Source: Chitinophagaceae bacterium (GTDB lineage Bacteria; Bacteroidota; Bacteroidia; Chitinophagales; Chitinophagaceae). Taken from it: 64,000 nucleotides of DNA. The translations under genes and the position numbers were made by a program. The stretch covers positions 1 to 64,000 of the forward strand of contig JAGXRG010000048.1 in NCBI GenBank assembly GCA_018335935.1. The letters run 5' to 3'. Numbering within the stretch: position 1 is the first letter of the stretch; every line of letters starts with the position of its first letter. Below are positions 25,693 through 35,456 of this stretch, one piece after another. The notes under the pieces were generated by a model that was given only the letters and a program-made list of their open reading frames with translations, was not told where the DNA came from and ran no database searches.

Positions 25693-26541
25693 TTAATTAT
25701 TTTTTGTTGCAATAGAAAACACAAAAGGTTCACTTCTGCTTTCACCATTACCATCAGTTTGCAAAACAGGTTGCTTGTTATCATCTAAAGTTTGAATAGT
25801 CCAAATAAATTTCATTGGCAAAGAATCTAAAGTATTAAATGCTAATCGAGGTTGCCAAATGTATTGTGTTATTCCTCTAACCACTTCATCTAGTATTGGT
25901 TGATTACTTCTTAAAGCTTGTACTGGCCTCTGATTAGATAAAATTTCAAAAACTTGAATTCTATAGTAAGGAGGAATTTTTGCAGCAGGAGTTAAAGGTG
26001 TCCAACGAAAAGTTATTGCAGTTTGTGCTACAAGTTTATTTAACACATCATTATTTGCAGGCATAATAAGAAAAGGCAATTGAGAAGCTACCAATATAAA
26101 AAATTTACATTTTACTGCAGCAAGAGGTTGATATGTATCTGGTGTTACTGGTTGAACACATAATTGATAATTATCTGAAGGCAACTTCCCTGTTTTATCT
26201 AATGTAGTTTTATATTTTCCTGAGAAAACCATTGTTTCTAGTGGCATAACATCTTTACTATAAAAAACTGAGGTGCCACTTCTTAAAATTATTTTAGGAA
26301 CTCTCGTTAAATCTGTAGTAGCAACTACAGTTCCATCGCTTAGTTTTATCTCTGTTTTTAAAATAATTGTTTGAGGGTTTGGATCAATTTTGGTTATTAT
26401 AAAATTGATTATCGAATTTTTATTTGCCCATTCGCTCAAAACTGCAGTTGGTGCATTTTGCATTTCGAGAGTAGTATTTAATTGTGCTGTTGCAAATACA
26501 CTATAAAAACTAAGTTGAAATATGATTATATATTTTTTCAT
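25693..26541 (-). CDS. Exported protein, last gene of the surface operon
   Basis: A 282-residue protein with a signal peptide (IIFQLSFYSVFATAQ). It is a shorter relative of the N-terminal region of the 1628-residue protein at 30.4-35.3 kb: both carry ITFRWTP...P, then a strand with VFEIL or VWQLM, then QALRSNQPI or QALKTNQPI, and finish with a W-x-IQ/W-x-VQ strand. That repeated beta-sandwich resembles fibronectin-III-like modules. It is the fourth and last gene of a minus-strand operon and the gap before it is 28 bases. The function is unknown; export to the periplasm or surface is likely. Confidence 0.7.
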   Translation of the reverse strand: MKKYIIIFQLSFYSVFATAQLNTTLEMQNAPTAVLSEWANKNSIINFIITKIDPNPQTIILKTEIKLSDGTVVATTDLTRVPKIILRSGTSVFYSKDVMPLETMVFSGKYKTTLDKTGKLPSDNYQLCVQPVTPDTYQPLAAVKCKFFILVASQLPFLIMPANNDVLNKLVAQTAITFRWTPLTPAAKIPPYYRIQVFEILSNQRPVQALRSNQPILDEVVRGITQYIWQPRLAFNTLDSLPMKFIWTIQTLDDNKQPVLQTDGNGESRSEPFVFSIATKNN

Positions 26542-26569
26542 TTTATTTTTAATTTATTAATGCAATATT

Positions 26570-28303
26570 TTAAAATTTATATTGCAACCCTGTTCTTAAA
26601 TTACTTTCTAAATAGTTTGCACCAATTAAAGGCACACTTCCTAATTCATCCCCATATTTAAAATAATTTGTTGAAAGAAAAGTATTCCAACTTAATTTTT
26701 TATCAATCTTCCAATCTATGTTACAAGATGCAATTAAATTTTTGTTTGAAGAAAAATTATTGAGTTTACCTATGGTATATTGTAACTGACCTTTTAATTG
26801 TACTTTCTTTTTTGCAATTGGAAAGCCAATGCTACTGCTTAAAGTAAGTAAAGAATTTTTAAATGTAGGCATTGTATTATTAAAATATAAAACACTAAAA
26901 TCTGGTGTTAGTTCTTTATTAAAATAAACTGGCACATAAGTTAATAAAGCAGTATGAGTATTATTACTAGTTACAATACCAGAAATTACATCTCTTTCAT
27001 CGTATTTACTATAGTTATAACTCATGGTTAAAATGTTCGTCATTGTTGAGCTTGACCAAGTATAAGTTGGACTAATACCTAAATCATTACTTACATTTTT
27101 TATTCCAAAAGGATTTGTACCACTTGCAGATTCAAAACCAAAATTGTTATAGTTAACATTTAAACTAAACTTATCACTAAATTGAGTAAACCAATTAATA
27201 TTACCAATAAATTGTTCTGCTTTAAGTGCTGTATTACTTAAATTATTTATACGTTGACCAATACTTGCAGTAACATTTATTTTATTTTTCCAAGCATTAA
27301 AACGAGTATTAATAGTGTTATCCCATTTATCTGGCTGCATTAAAGGAAATCCTGTGGTTTGATATCCAGCCCCAATATATTTTGTTGCATAACTAATATC
27401 GAAGTTTGGAGATTTTTTTCCAATAGAACCGATAGCTGCAACATCTTTTATAGTTGATGTTCTTCCTTCAATAAAAGGTTTAAAAGATAAGTTGGTATTA
27501 ACATTTGCTATAGGCTGATTTAAATCTTGTGTAAAAAAACTTTGTCCAACTTCTGCTCTAAAGAACCACCCTTTACTAAAAAACTTGTCTACCTGAAAAC
27601 TAAAATTGAAACCCTCTTGTGGTTTAACTAATAAAGGAGGAGAGCTTACAGAACCAATAACATCTTTGCCTTTTGAAAAATTAAGTGACACTTTATAGTT
27701 GCCTTCTTTTTCTCTTCCTAACTGAAACATAAAATGATTTCTTTTAAAAGCACCTGTAACACCATTAGGTAAAGGCAAAGGAGAATAATTTATTGATTGT
27801 TGTGAAAGTCCAGTGAAAAATTTTATCATAAATTCTCCAGGGTGCAAATTAAATCCTGCACCAAAAATTCCTATATCACCAGTACTTAAATCACTATAAT
27901 TGATGTACTGAGTCCCTAATAATAATTCAGTCCATTTATATTTTGGATTGATAGAAAAATTATTCATAGGGTTGGTAATAAATTGCCCAACTGTTTGATT
28001 TTTTAAACCAGCATAAGGACCAGCAAAATTTGTAGCAACTGTTGCAAAATTAAAATTAAGTGGAAGTGTAAAATTTTTATTGAATTGAATGGATGGTGCA
28101 AAGTTAAATCGAACTTGATTCCAGGGTTTTCTGGGATTATAAAAATTACTTCCAGTTGGTTTAACATCTAATCCATAACCCTCATAGGTGATACCCATTG
28201 TGCCAATTAATTTTATGGGGTCTTTTTTCTTAGCAACATTTTGAGAGTAAGCATTTACTGAGGAAATGCATATTGCTAGAAGGAAGATTAATTTTATTTT
28301 CAT
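26570..28303 (-). CDS. Predicted outer-membrane beta-barrel protein
   Basis: A 577-residue protein with a signal peptide (IFLLAICISSVNAYSQ). The entire chain shows amphipathic strand repeats (WTELLLGTQYINYSDL, FNFSFQVDKFFSKGWFFRAEVGQSFF, FSLNVNYNNFGFESA) and ends with LESNLRTGLQYKF, a terminal aromatic as expected for barrel insertion. I recognise no named transporter family; it could be the membrane anchor or export pore for the large secreted protein encoded upstream. It is third in the operon, 37 bases after the fibronectin-III-type gene. Confidence 0.72.
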   Translation of the reverse strand: MKIKLIFLLAICISSVNAYSQNVAKKKDPIKLIGTMGITYEGYGLDVKPTGSNFYNPRKPWNQVRFNFAPSIQFNKNFTLPLNFNFATVATNFAGPYAGLKNQTVGQFITNPMNNFSINPKYKWTELLLGTQYINYSDLSTGDIGIFGAGFNLHPGEFMIKFFTGLSQQSINYSPLPLPNGVTGAFKRNHFMFQLGREKEGNYKVSLNFSKGKDVIGSVSSPPLLVKPQEGFNFSFQVDKFFSKGWFFRAEVGQSFFTQDLNQPIANVNTNLSFKPFIEGRTSTIKDVAAIGSIGKKSPNFDISYATKYIGAGYQTTGFPLMQPDKWDNTINTRFNAWKNKINVTASIGQRINNLSNTALKAEQFIGNINWFTQFSDKFSLNVNYNNFGFESASGTNPFGIKNVSNDLGISPTYTWSSSTMTNILTMSYNYSKYDERDVISGIVTSNNTHTALLTYVPVYFNKELTPDFSVLYFNNTMPTFKNSLLTLSSSIGFPIAKKKVQLKGQLQYTIGKLNNFSSNKNLIASCNIDWKIDKKLSWNTFLSTNYFKYGDELGSVPLIGANYLESNLRTGLQYKF

Positions 28304-28340
28304 AAGTTTTTTTTGAAAAAAATAAAAACATTGTTTAACA

Positions 28341-30428
28341 CTAGTTATTTTTTTGTGAAATCAAATTGCTTAATGAAGATTGTCCACCATCTGAAGTAAA
28401 CACTTTAATTGCATAAATATTTTCTTTGCCAACTACACTGTCTACAAATAATTTTTCAGTTATTTTTTTGTATTGTACTAAATCGCCTTTATCATTTTTT
28501 TTGTAGATAGCAAAAGTGGCACCCTTATATTTTTCTGGATAATCCCAACTTAACACAATTTTTTTATCTTGTATTTTAGATGATAGATTAGTAACCACAG
28601 GCCTTACACCACTATCATAAGGTTTACCATAAACCATATTTGCAAATCCTGAAAATAAATTACTTTCATCCATTGCTCTAACTGAATAATAATATGTAAC
28701 TCCAGTTTTTACATTGCTGTCTATTATTTGTTTATCGGTTGATTTTAGTTTCATTATTATTTTCCAATCATCTGCAACATTTATCTTTCTATAGACAATT
28801 TGTTCTTTAACATCAATACTTGAGCTTGGAGCAAAATATAATTCAACCTGATTTTCTTTAACTATAACATTAGTAAAAACTGGTGTTATTGGAGGAATGG
28901 TATCTGGTCTTTTTACAATTGCTATTTCGGAAAAAACAGATTGGTTATAATTAAAATCTAAAGCCTTAATTCTATAAAATATTTTTTGAGTTAATGAGTT
29001 TAATCCAACTGTATCATAAAAAATAACTTGAATAGCAGTTGTATCAAATTTATCTTTCTTAAATAACTCCTTAACAACACTGAGTTCATGTTCTGCACTA
29101 TTACTTTTAAATATCCTGTATCCTTTTAAATCTTTCTCTTGTCCCAACTTAATCTTAAGTGTTACAATTCCTAATGTATCAATTAATGCAGATTGTATTT
29201 CTGGTTTTACAGGTGCTGTACTATCAATCAGAGTAAGAAAAGCTGGGTAAGATGAACTGATGTTTCCTGCAGTATCTAATGCATACACTACATAATAATT
29301 ATTTTCGTTTTCATTAAAAGTTTTGTCGATATATTTTCTTGCTTTATTATTTAAAATAGTAGTATGAAGTATATTAAAATTTCCAGAATCTTTCTTCGAT
29401 CTTGCTACAATAAATCCTTTTAAATCACTAAGGTTGCCATACATATCCCAAGCCACTTCTACTTCTTTTGGTGTTATTTGTTTTGGAAGTTTTAGTATAG
29501 GTGCATCTGGTGGAGTTAAATCTTTTGGCATTCCTTTTACTTCTGCAAAAAGTACTTTTTCGCCAAATGCTGTAAGTCCATAGAAGCGATATTGATACCA
29601 CTTATAGTTTACTAATGAATCATCTTTAAATGTTCCATTAATATTTCCATCATAGCCTTCTCCTTTTGAATCATAAAAAGGAGTCGTATTTAAAGGCTTA
29701 AAACTATTTTCAGCATCAGCTTTTCTCTCAACAAAATAACCCGAAATATTGGGATTGATTGTCCATGCAAAAGTCAATTGTTTATCGCCTGCATAAACGA
29801 ATACTTCATTTTTATATTTATTAGGATTAATTGCTGCTTTAATATTTACAATACCATTTTCTATTTTATATAAATCAGATTTTGCTGATAAAGTAATTCT
29901 GTAAGTATAAATATTCCCTTCCTGAACTTTTTTATCAATAAAGCCCAAACCCAATGCCTCTGCTACTTTTGCATCTTTAATTGCAGTTAAAACAAAAATG
30001 GCATACACCATATCTTCTTTGCTTTTTTGTTCATTAAGTTCTGCAATGCCTTTATCAAGACTAATTACATTTTGTTCGGAAGATGGATTTGCAAACAAAA
30101 ATTCCATTGCAAGTTCAAGATTAGATTTTGAGGCTGAATCTGTTTCTGATGCAACTAATTGCTCCCATTTAGTTTGGTCAAATGCTTGAACATTTCCAAT
30201 TTTCGCAAAACGATTTGTTCCAGAATCTGATCTTTCGATTGTGAATCCATTTTTGAAACTAAGTTTAAGAATAGTTTTATTGTCAGGTATCCATCTTAAC
30301 TCAACTCCTTTCTGATTATATCTTGCTATTGTAGCAATTTTGCAAGTGCCTACTTCTAATTGTGCTTGAGAAAAATTACTAACGCCCATCAAACAAGTAA
30401 ACAATATATATGGAATAAATTTTTTCAT
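28341..30428 (-). CDS. Multi-domain fibronectin type III-like exported protein
   Basis: A 695-residue protein with a signal peptide (FIPYILFTCLMGVSNFSQAQ). At least five fibronectin-III-like repeats follow, each with the G-Y/F-x-V/I-x-R pattern (ISGYFVERKAD, LKGFIVARSKKDSG, LKGYRIFKSNSAEHE, KEQIVYRKINVADDW, ATFAIYKKNDKGD) and a Tyr-Tyr-V strand (NNYYVVYALDTAGN, VTYYYSVRAMDESN). It has no catalytic motif and looks like a scaffold or adhesive protein. It lies 12 bases after the 1628-residue gene, so the two are surely in one transcript. Confidence 0.75.
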   Translation of the reverse strand: MKKFIPYILFTCLMGVSNFSQAQLEVGTCKIATIARYNQKGVELRWIPDNKTILKLSFKNGFTIERSDSGTNRFAKIGNVQAFDQTKWEQLVASETDSASKSNLELAMEFLFANPSSEQNVISLDKGIAELNEQKSKEDMVYAIFVLTAIKDAKVAEALGLGFIDKKVQEGNIYTYRITLSAKSDLYKIENGIVNIKAAINPNKYKNEVFVYAGDKQLTFAWTINPNISGYFVERKADAENSFKPLNTTPFYDSKGEGYDGNINGTFKDDSLVNYKWYQYRFYGLTAFGEKVLFAEVKGMPKDLTPPDAPILKLPKQITPKEVEVAWDMYGNLSDLKGFIVARSKKDSGNFNILHTTILNNKARKYIDKTFNENENNYYVVYALDTAGNISSSYPAFLTLIDSTAPVKPEIQSALIDTLGIVTLKIKLGQEKDLKGYRIFKSNSAEHELSVVKELFKKDKFDTTAIQVIFYDTVGLNSLTQKIFYRIKALDFNYNQSVFSEIAIVKRPDTIPPITPVFTNVIVKENQVELYFAPSSSIDVKEQIVYRKINVADDWKIIMKLKSTDKQIIDSNVKTGVTYYYSVRAMDESNLFSGFANMVYGKPYDSGVRPVVTNLSSKIQDKKIVLSWDYPEKYKGATFAIYKKNDKGDLVQYKKITEKLFVDSVVGKENIYAIKVFTSDGGQSSLSNLISQKNN

Positions 30429-30439
30429 GGTATAATAAT

Positions 30440-33400
30440 TTACTTTACTTGATTATTTGCATTTGCTTGAAAAATTTGCATTGGTCCTGTTCTCAATAAA
30501 ACAGTTTTTGTCTCGGTAACTATTTGATTGGTTCTTGTTTTAGCAGGAAACCAAGAAACCTCAGTATGAAAACCTGTTCCCTTACCAGCAGCAACTCCTG
30601 TGTTTGCAACTTCATTAGGCCCATATTCCATTAAAGTTGCAGTTACTATAAAACGATAATCTTTATCTACTTCTAGATTATTTACAACATCAGGAACAGG
30701 ATTTGGATAATTTGGTGGTGGAGGAGGTGGAACAGGATTTACAATTAAATTATTTTTTATTGCTCCACTCATTGAAACCATAGAATTGGCATTATTAGTA
30801 TTCACCATGTTCATTTGAGATGCTTGTGAAACTTGTATAGTAGCATTGTTTACATTTAATGGTGGTTTTTTGTAATACTGAAACTCTCCAAGATTATTAA
30901 CTTTAGAATGAATAGTTTGTGCTACCCAAGCTCCACTTGCATTTTTTACTTCAAGAGTAGCAACCACTTTCAATTTAAACGTTCTGTTTTTAATTGTACC
31001 ATCACCCTGATTTTCTGCAACATCAAAAGATCTATCTGGAACTAACCCATATCTTACATTTATAGGAGATGTTATTGGAAAATTATAACGAGTTGTTGGA
31101 GCAACAGATTGTATTAATTTATTTACTAAATCTGCAGCTTCATCTTCTTGTGGAGCATCAGCTGTAACAACTGCTGTTCCTGAACAATCTGTTCCTTTTT
31201 GAAAATTCTGACTGTAAGATATTTGACACAACCCCCCAAACAAATCAATATTAGCTGATAAAGCACCAGCAACGTATTCAGGATTTGGAAACTTACCTGT
31301 AAGCCAAGCACCCGTTTGTATTTTAAATAAATTGATAGACTTATTATCGCAAACATTTTTAAAACTTGTACCAGTAATGGTTGCATTTACACTTCCATAA
31401 AGTCCAATATTTCCTGAAGCTCTATAACCATTAATACCAATACAACCCGTTTGATGCATGAATGCTAAATTTAATTCTGCACCTGCCATAACATCACCAC
31501 TTATAGCCCATTGTCTGCATGTTCCTTTATATAAATTCTTTGTTATATTTTGAGAAAACTCAATTCCCAAACCAGCTGCAATTCCTTTGCCCGTTGCTGT
31601 ATTGGTGCCTACACCACCAGAACCTACATTTCCATTATTTGGCCATGAACCAGTAGCTGCATAATAATTATTAGCAAACCGTGGTGTAAATCCTGTAGGC
31701 ACAGGAATGTCGTTTCCAAACATGAGGTAAGAATATAAATCAATTCCAAAAATTCTCACTGTATTTGTTGCTGAAGGAGTACCTGCTTTAAAATACCATT
31801 TATTAGTTGTGCCATTAATATTCATTACAAAACCAACAGGAGATGGAGTGGTTATTGCAGGAGGGACATTTACTGATAATAATGCTGCCATGTAAAATAT
31901 TTTATCAGTAAAATTGTATTCTACCACAACACCACCTTTTATTTTAGAATCTACTCTTTCTTCCAATTTGGCAGCTAACCAAAAATCTCCAGTAAATCCA
32001 ATTTTAGTAATACCGCCAGATGTTGTAAACTGTGCTAATAAAGCAACATCAGCATTAAATGTTTCAAATTTTGGAAGAGTAGCTATGGTTGCTTTTGCAA
32101 CAAAACCTAAACTACTTTTCTTTGGTTTAAACACATATTTAAATCCAACTTCAGGAGCAGTTCTTGTTACTAAATTGGCTTCCATATTATAAAAAGCACC
32201 ACCACCAAAACCATAAAAACCAACACCTGTTAAAAATGGAATGCCTGGTTGAAATTTAGCATCTGCTTCTACTCTCCAATATCTGTAATATTGATTGTTA
32301 TTATTGTAAACAGTATTTCCAAATTGAACCAATGCATTTACTTGTAACGAAACAGCAGTAAAGGTTACACCCAAAGTTGCTAAAAATCCATCTCCATAAA
32401 CAGCATCATAATCATACATTTTTAAATTGCCATCAATTTTAACAGCAGGCATATCGGCATGCACTTCAATATCTTCAATAAAAACACCTTTAAATTTTGG
32501 TGAGAATTTAAAGAAATTACTTTTACTCTGTTCAATTGCAAAAGCACCACCAAGTGTAGTTTTACCACCAATATCATCTGTTAAGTTTGCAACAACGTCT
32601 ATCATTAATGCACCTCTTAACAATTCTCGATTATTAGTGTTTGTTGGAGGAACAGTGGTTAACGATTTATAATAAACTTTTTTAATTGTTACAGGAAAAT
32701 TAGCCAACAATTTTTGTGGACTAGCAAAGCTCCAAGTACCAGGACTAAAAGTTAATTTTTGAACATCGGTAACAGAATTATTACTATATACAAGTGAAAC
32801 ATTTTCAAAATCTAATTCCATTTTAATGCCTTTAATGCCTTTTTTTCTAATAGGAGCAGCTCCTGTGTTGGTGGCTGTGTCTGTTACACTAAAATCTTTA
32901 TTCCCCCAATCAAATTTTCCATTTAAAGTGATGGACATAGATTTTGCAGTATCTGTAAGTGAAGCAGAAATATTTGATGTTGGACTTAAAGTCATTTTTC
33001 CTCTCAACACATCTGCATCAATTGGACCACTTGGTACAATAACAATTTGTAAACTATTGGATGCTTGAGCCTGTGCAAATGTTGCAGTGTATTTTAATGT
33101 ATTAGTGATGGTGTCTTTACTTATAGGTAAAACCAATTTGCCCTTTGCATTGCCACTAGTTAAAGAGCCCTTAAGAATGGAGAGATCTAAAGTATCTAAA
33201 CTTGCACTCATATCAGAAACTCTACCCATAGGAAAGGTAATAATGTTAGTTGCAACAATTTTCATCGTTACACCTTGATCATCAATAATACAATTATTGG
33301 CAATTATTTGTGTAGGATTTGCTCCTGTTTTCCAAGTATCAGGTAAAGTAAGATTGAATTTTTTAATATATAATCCTTGCCAAAGTAGCCTTCCTTGAGG

Positions 33401-35326
33401 TGTTGTATCATTGATATAATTTGCAGGAAAATGCATAGATGTTGGACTTCTTAAATCTGATAAATCTAATGCAATGGAATCTACTTGCAACTTCACTCCA
33501 TTTGTTCCAACAATTTTACATTGAGATAAACTACCAGTTAAAATAATATCACTTAAACTTGTTCCATTTCCTGCTATTGTAGCTTTTACAGAGTCAGGTG
33601 TTAATGGTACAGGCACCAACCAGTCTCTTGTAAATTTCACATCAAGCCCCAAACCAATATCTTTCACCCCAGTACTATCCCATTCTATATAACAACCTGC
33701 TTGTGGTGCACCTTTTTTAAAAGTGAAAGTCATTTTTGGATTGGATGTTAAATTAGGCACATTAATATCTTCTGCTAACTCAACTCGTCCACTTCCAAAT
33801 TCAATTTTATGAGGATGAATTTTAAAATATTTTCCAGCAAAGCCTAACTTATAATCTGTAACACCTTTAGAAAATAATTTTTGAGCTAAGAAATTAATTT
33901 TAGATTCATTGGGTTTAAAAATGATTTCTGTAATCACCAACATATCTTCAGGTTTTTTAAACACTAAACCAAATGGCATTTTTAAACAATTATTAGGTAG
34001 TGCAGGGGTTGGAATTGTATCATTATAAGGAATTAAAGGTTGCTTACCTGGAGCCACATCATTTACCCAAGAAACTAAATTCGTTATAAGATTATTCGAC
34101 CAATTCATACTTGCATCTAAAGGGTTAGCTACACCTGGCCCAGAAATTAAACTCATTGCCCAAGCTTTAGGATAATCTAAATATGAGCCTGCAGAACTAC
34201 CACTTTCAGTAGTAACAATTCCACCAAGTGTTAATCTTCTTGTTGTATCTACTCGTATTTTTTTAAACTCTACAGAAACGCATGCTTTTAGCCATGGAAT
34301 TCGAACAGTTCCTTTTCCAGTTAATGAACCATCAGCTTCAACTGTAACATCTGTAACTATAACTTTAAATTCACCATCTTGTCCTGCTCTAATTGTATCT
34401 CCAATTGCTGCTTTACCAGTGTCTGTTGGATTTGGTGGAATTGTTTTTTGATTGCCTGTAGTATCAGTACTTTTTTTCTTTTTATTTTCTTCTCCAATTT
34501 TAAAAGTTGATGCAGCACTTGTTCCATCATTATTTCCAAGAGATTTACCTTCTTTATTAATTGCTTGAACGTTCCAAATAAAATCGCATAAATAAGGGGG
34601 TTTACAAGGACCAGAAATAATATTAGTTACAATAGCTTGAGTAATATTTTCTACATCTTTTGTAATAATTGGTTGGTTTGTTTTTAATGCTTGAGAACTA
34701 GTTTGACCTTGCATGAGTTGCCAAACTCTTAATCTATAAGTTACGGGTTCTTGAGGTTTTGGAACAACTGGTGTCCATCGAAAAGTGATGGGTTTTTTGA
34801 TATCTGATTCTGAAATTGAAAAGCCATCAATTGGTGATAAATTTTGTGGTGATTGATAATTAATTTGATCTACATCTTTAATTGTAAACAGTTTTCGTTT
34901 TTCTTCACTTATTGGCATTGGTGCTGCACCTGCATCAGCAAAAAACTGAACACATAGCTCGTAATCTCCTGCAGGTAATGTACATTCTTGAGCTAATAAT
35001 GAAGTTGCATTGGCTCCACTCCAAACTTTTGTACTAGAGTTAAAATTTGCACTAGGTGCAGAATTTGGAGAATTTAAACCACAAACTTTAGCTCCATTTT
35101 TTTTAATAACTACTAGTATTTTACCGTCTCTTACTCTATCATCAATTTTACCATTAACCATTCTAGCATTTGCAGTAATCATTACTAATGAAGAACCAGT
35201 TGACCAATTAGCTGTATTTGCATTTGGACTATTAGGCAAGGATATATTAATGGATGTTATTGGAAATGTTTGTGCAGCAATTTGAGAACTAAATATTAAA
35301 ACAAAAAACCAAAGAGATTTTCTCAT
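30440..35326 (-). CDS. Giant exported protein of unknown function (1628 aa)
   Basis: A 1628-residue protein with a signal peptide (RKSLWFFVLIFSSQIAAQ). The N-terminal 250 residues form fibronectin-III-like modules shared with the 282-residue protein of the same operon. A Lys/Thr-rich hinge with KKKSTDTTGNQ (around 285-300) leads into a very long beta-rich region with repeated strand patterns. Around 1040-1270 come glycine-rich, strand-forming stretches (FYGFGGGAFYNM). A proline run VPPPPPPNYPNPVPDV near 1550 precedes a last small domain. No enzyme motif is seen. It is the first gene of a four-gene operon and the largest in the window, and lies just downstream of a two-component system on the same strand. 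Confidence 0.75.
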   Translation of the reverse strand: MRKSLWFFVLIFSSQIAAQTFPITSINISLPNSPNANTANWSTGSSLVMITANARMVNGKIDDRVRDGKILVVIKKNGAKVCGLNSPNSAPSANFNSSTKVWSGANATSLLAQECTLPAGDYELCVQFFADAGAAPMPISEEKRKLFTIKDVDQINYQSPQNLSPIDGFSISESDIKKPITFRWTPVVPKPQEPVTYRLRVWQLMQGQTSSQALKTNQPIITKDVENITQAIVTNIISGPCKPPYLCDFIWNVQAINKEGKSLGNNDGTSAASTFKIGEENKKKKSTDTTGNQKTIPPNPTDTGKAAIGDTIRAGQDGEFKVIVTDVTVEADGSLTGKGTVRIPWLKACVSVEFKKIRVDTTRRLTLGGIVTTESGSSAGSYLDYPKAWAMSLISGPGVANPLDASMNWSNNLITNLVSWVNDVAPGKQPLIPYNDTIPTPALPNNCLKMPFGLVFKKPEDMLVITEIIFKPNESKINFLAQKLFSKGVTDYKLGFAGKYFKIHPHKIEFGSGRVELAEDINVPNLTSNPKMTFTFKKGAPQAGCYIEWDSTGVKDIGLGLDVKFTRDWLVPVPLTPDSVKATIAGNGTSLSDIILTGSLSQCKIVGTNGVKLQVDSIALDLSDLRSPTSMHFPANYINDTTPQGRLLWQGLYIKKFNLTLPDTWKTGANPTQIIANNCIIDDQGVTMKIVATNIITFPMGRVSDMSASLDTLDLSILKGSLTSGNAKGKLVLPISKDTITNTLKYTATFAQAQASNSLQIVIVPSGPIDADVLRGKMTLSPTSNISASLTDTAKSMSITLNGKFDWGNKDFSVTDTATNTGAAPIRKKGIKGIKMELDFENVSLVYSNNSVTDVQKLTFSPGTWSFASPQKLLANFPVTIKKVYYKSLTTVPPTNTNNRELLRGALMIDVVANLTDDIGGKTTLGGAFAIEQSKSNFFKFSPKFKGVFIEDIEVHADMPAVKIDGNLKMYDYDAVYGDGFLATLGVTFTAVSLQVNALVQFGNTVYNNNNQYYRYWRVEADAKFQPGIPFLTGVGFYGFGGGAFYNMEANLVTRTAPEVGFKYVFKPKKSSLGFVAKATIATLPKFETFNADVALLAQFTTSGGITKIGFTGDFWLAAKLEERVDSKIKGGVVVEYNFTDKIFYMAALLSVNVPPAITTPSPVGFVMNINGTTNKWYFKAGTPSATNTVRIFGIDLYSYLMFGNDIPVPTGFTPRFANNYYAATGSWPNNGNVGSGGVGTNTATGKGIAAGLGIEFSQNITKNLYKGTCRQWAISGDVMAGAELNLAFMHQTGCIGINGYRASGNIGLYGSVNATITGTSFKNVCDNKSINLFKIQTGAWLTGKFPNPEYVAGALSANIDLFGGLCQISYSQNFQKGTDCSGTAVVTADAPQEDEAADLVNKLIQSVAPTTRYNFPITSPINVRYGLVPDRSFDVAENQGDGTIKNRTFKLKVVATLEVKNASGAWVAQTIHSKVNNLGEFQYYKKPPLNVNNATIQVSQASQMNMVNTNNANSMVSMSGAIKNNLIVNPVPPPPPPNYPNPVPDVVNNLEVDKDYRFIVTATLMEYGPNEVANTGVAAGKGTGFHTEVSWFPAKTRTNQIVTETKTVLLRTGPMQIFQANANNQVK

Positions 35327-35456
35327 AAAATTTAGTTTGATAAATGAAATTATTTTACCAAGCTAGAACTAAATATTGGCATTATTTATTTTATCTTCTA
35401 AATCACAGGGTTTAATGATTAAAACCCCAAATCAGTTGAGTAAATGGTAATGCAAT

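Noticed and set aside
35408-35428. Hairpin GGGTTTAAT/ATTAAAACCC as terminator of the sensor kinase gene
   Set aside because: A+T-rich, bulged and without a T-run, so too weak to call.
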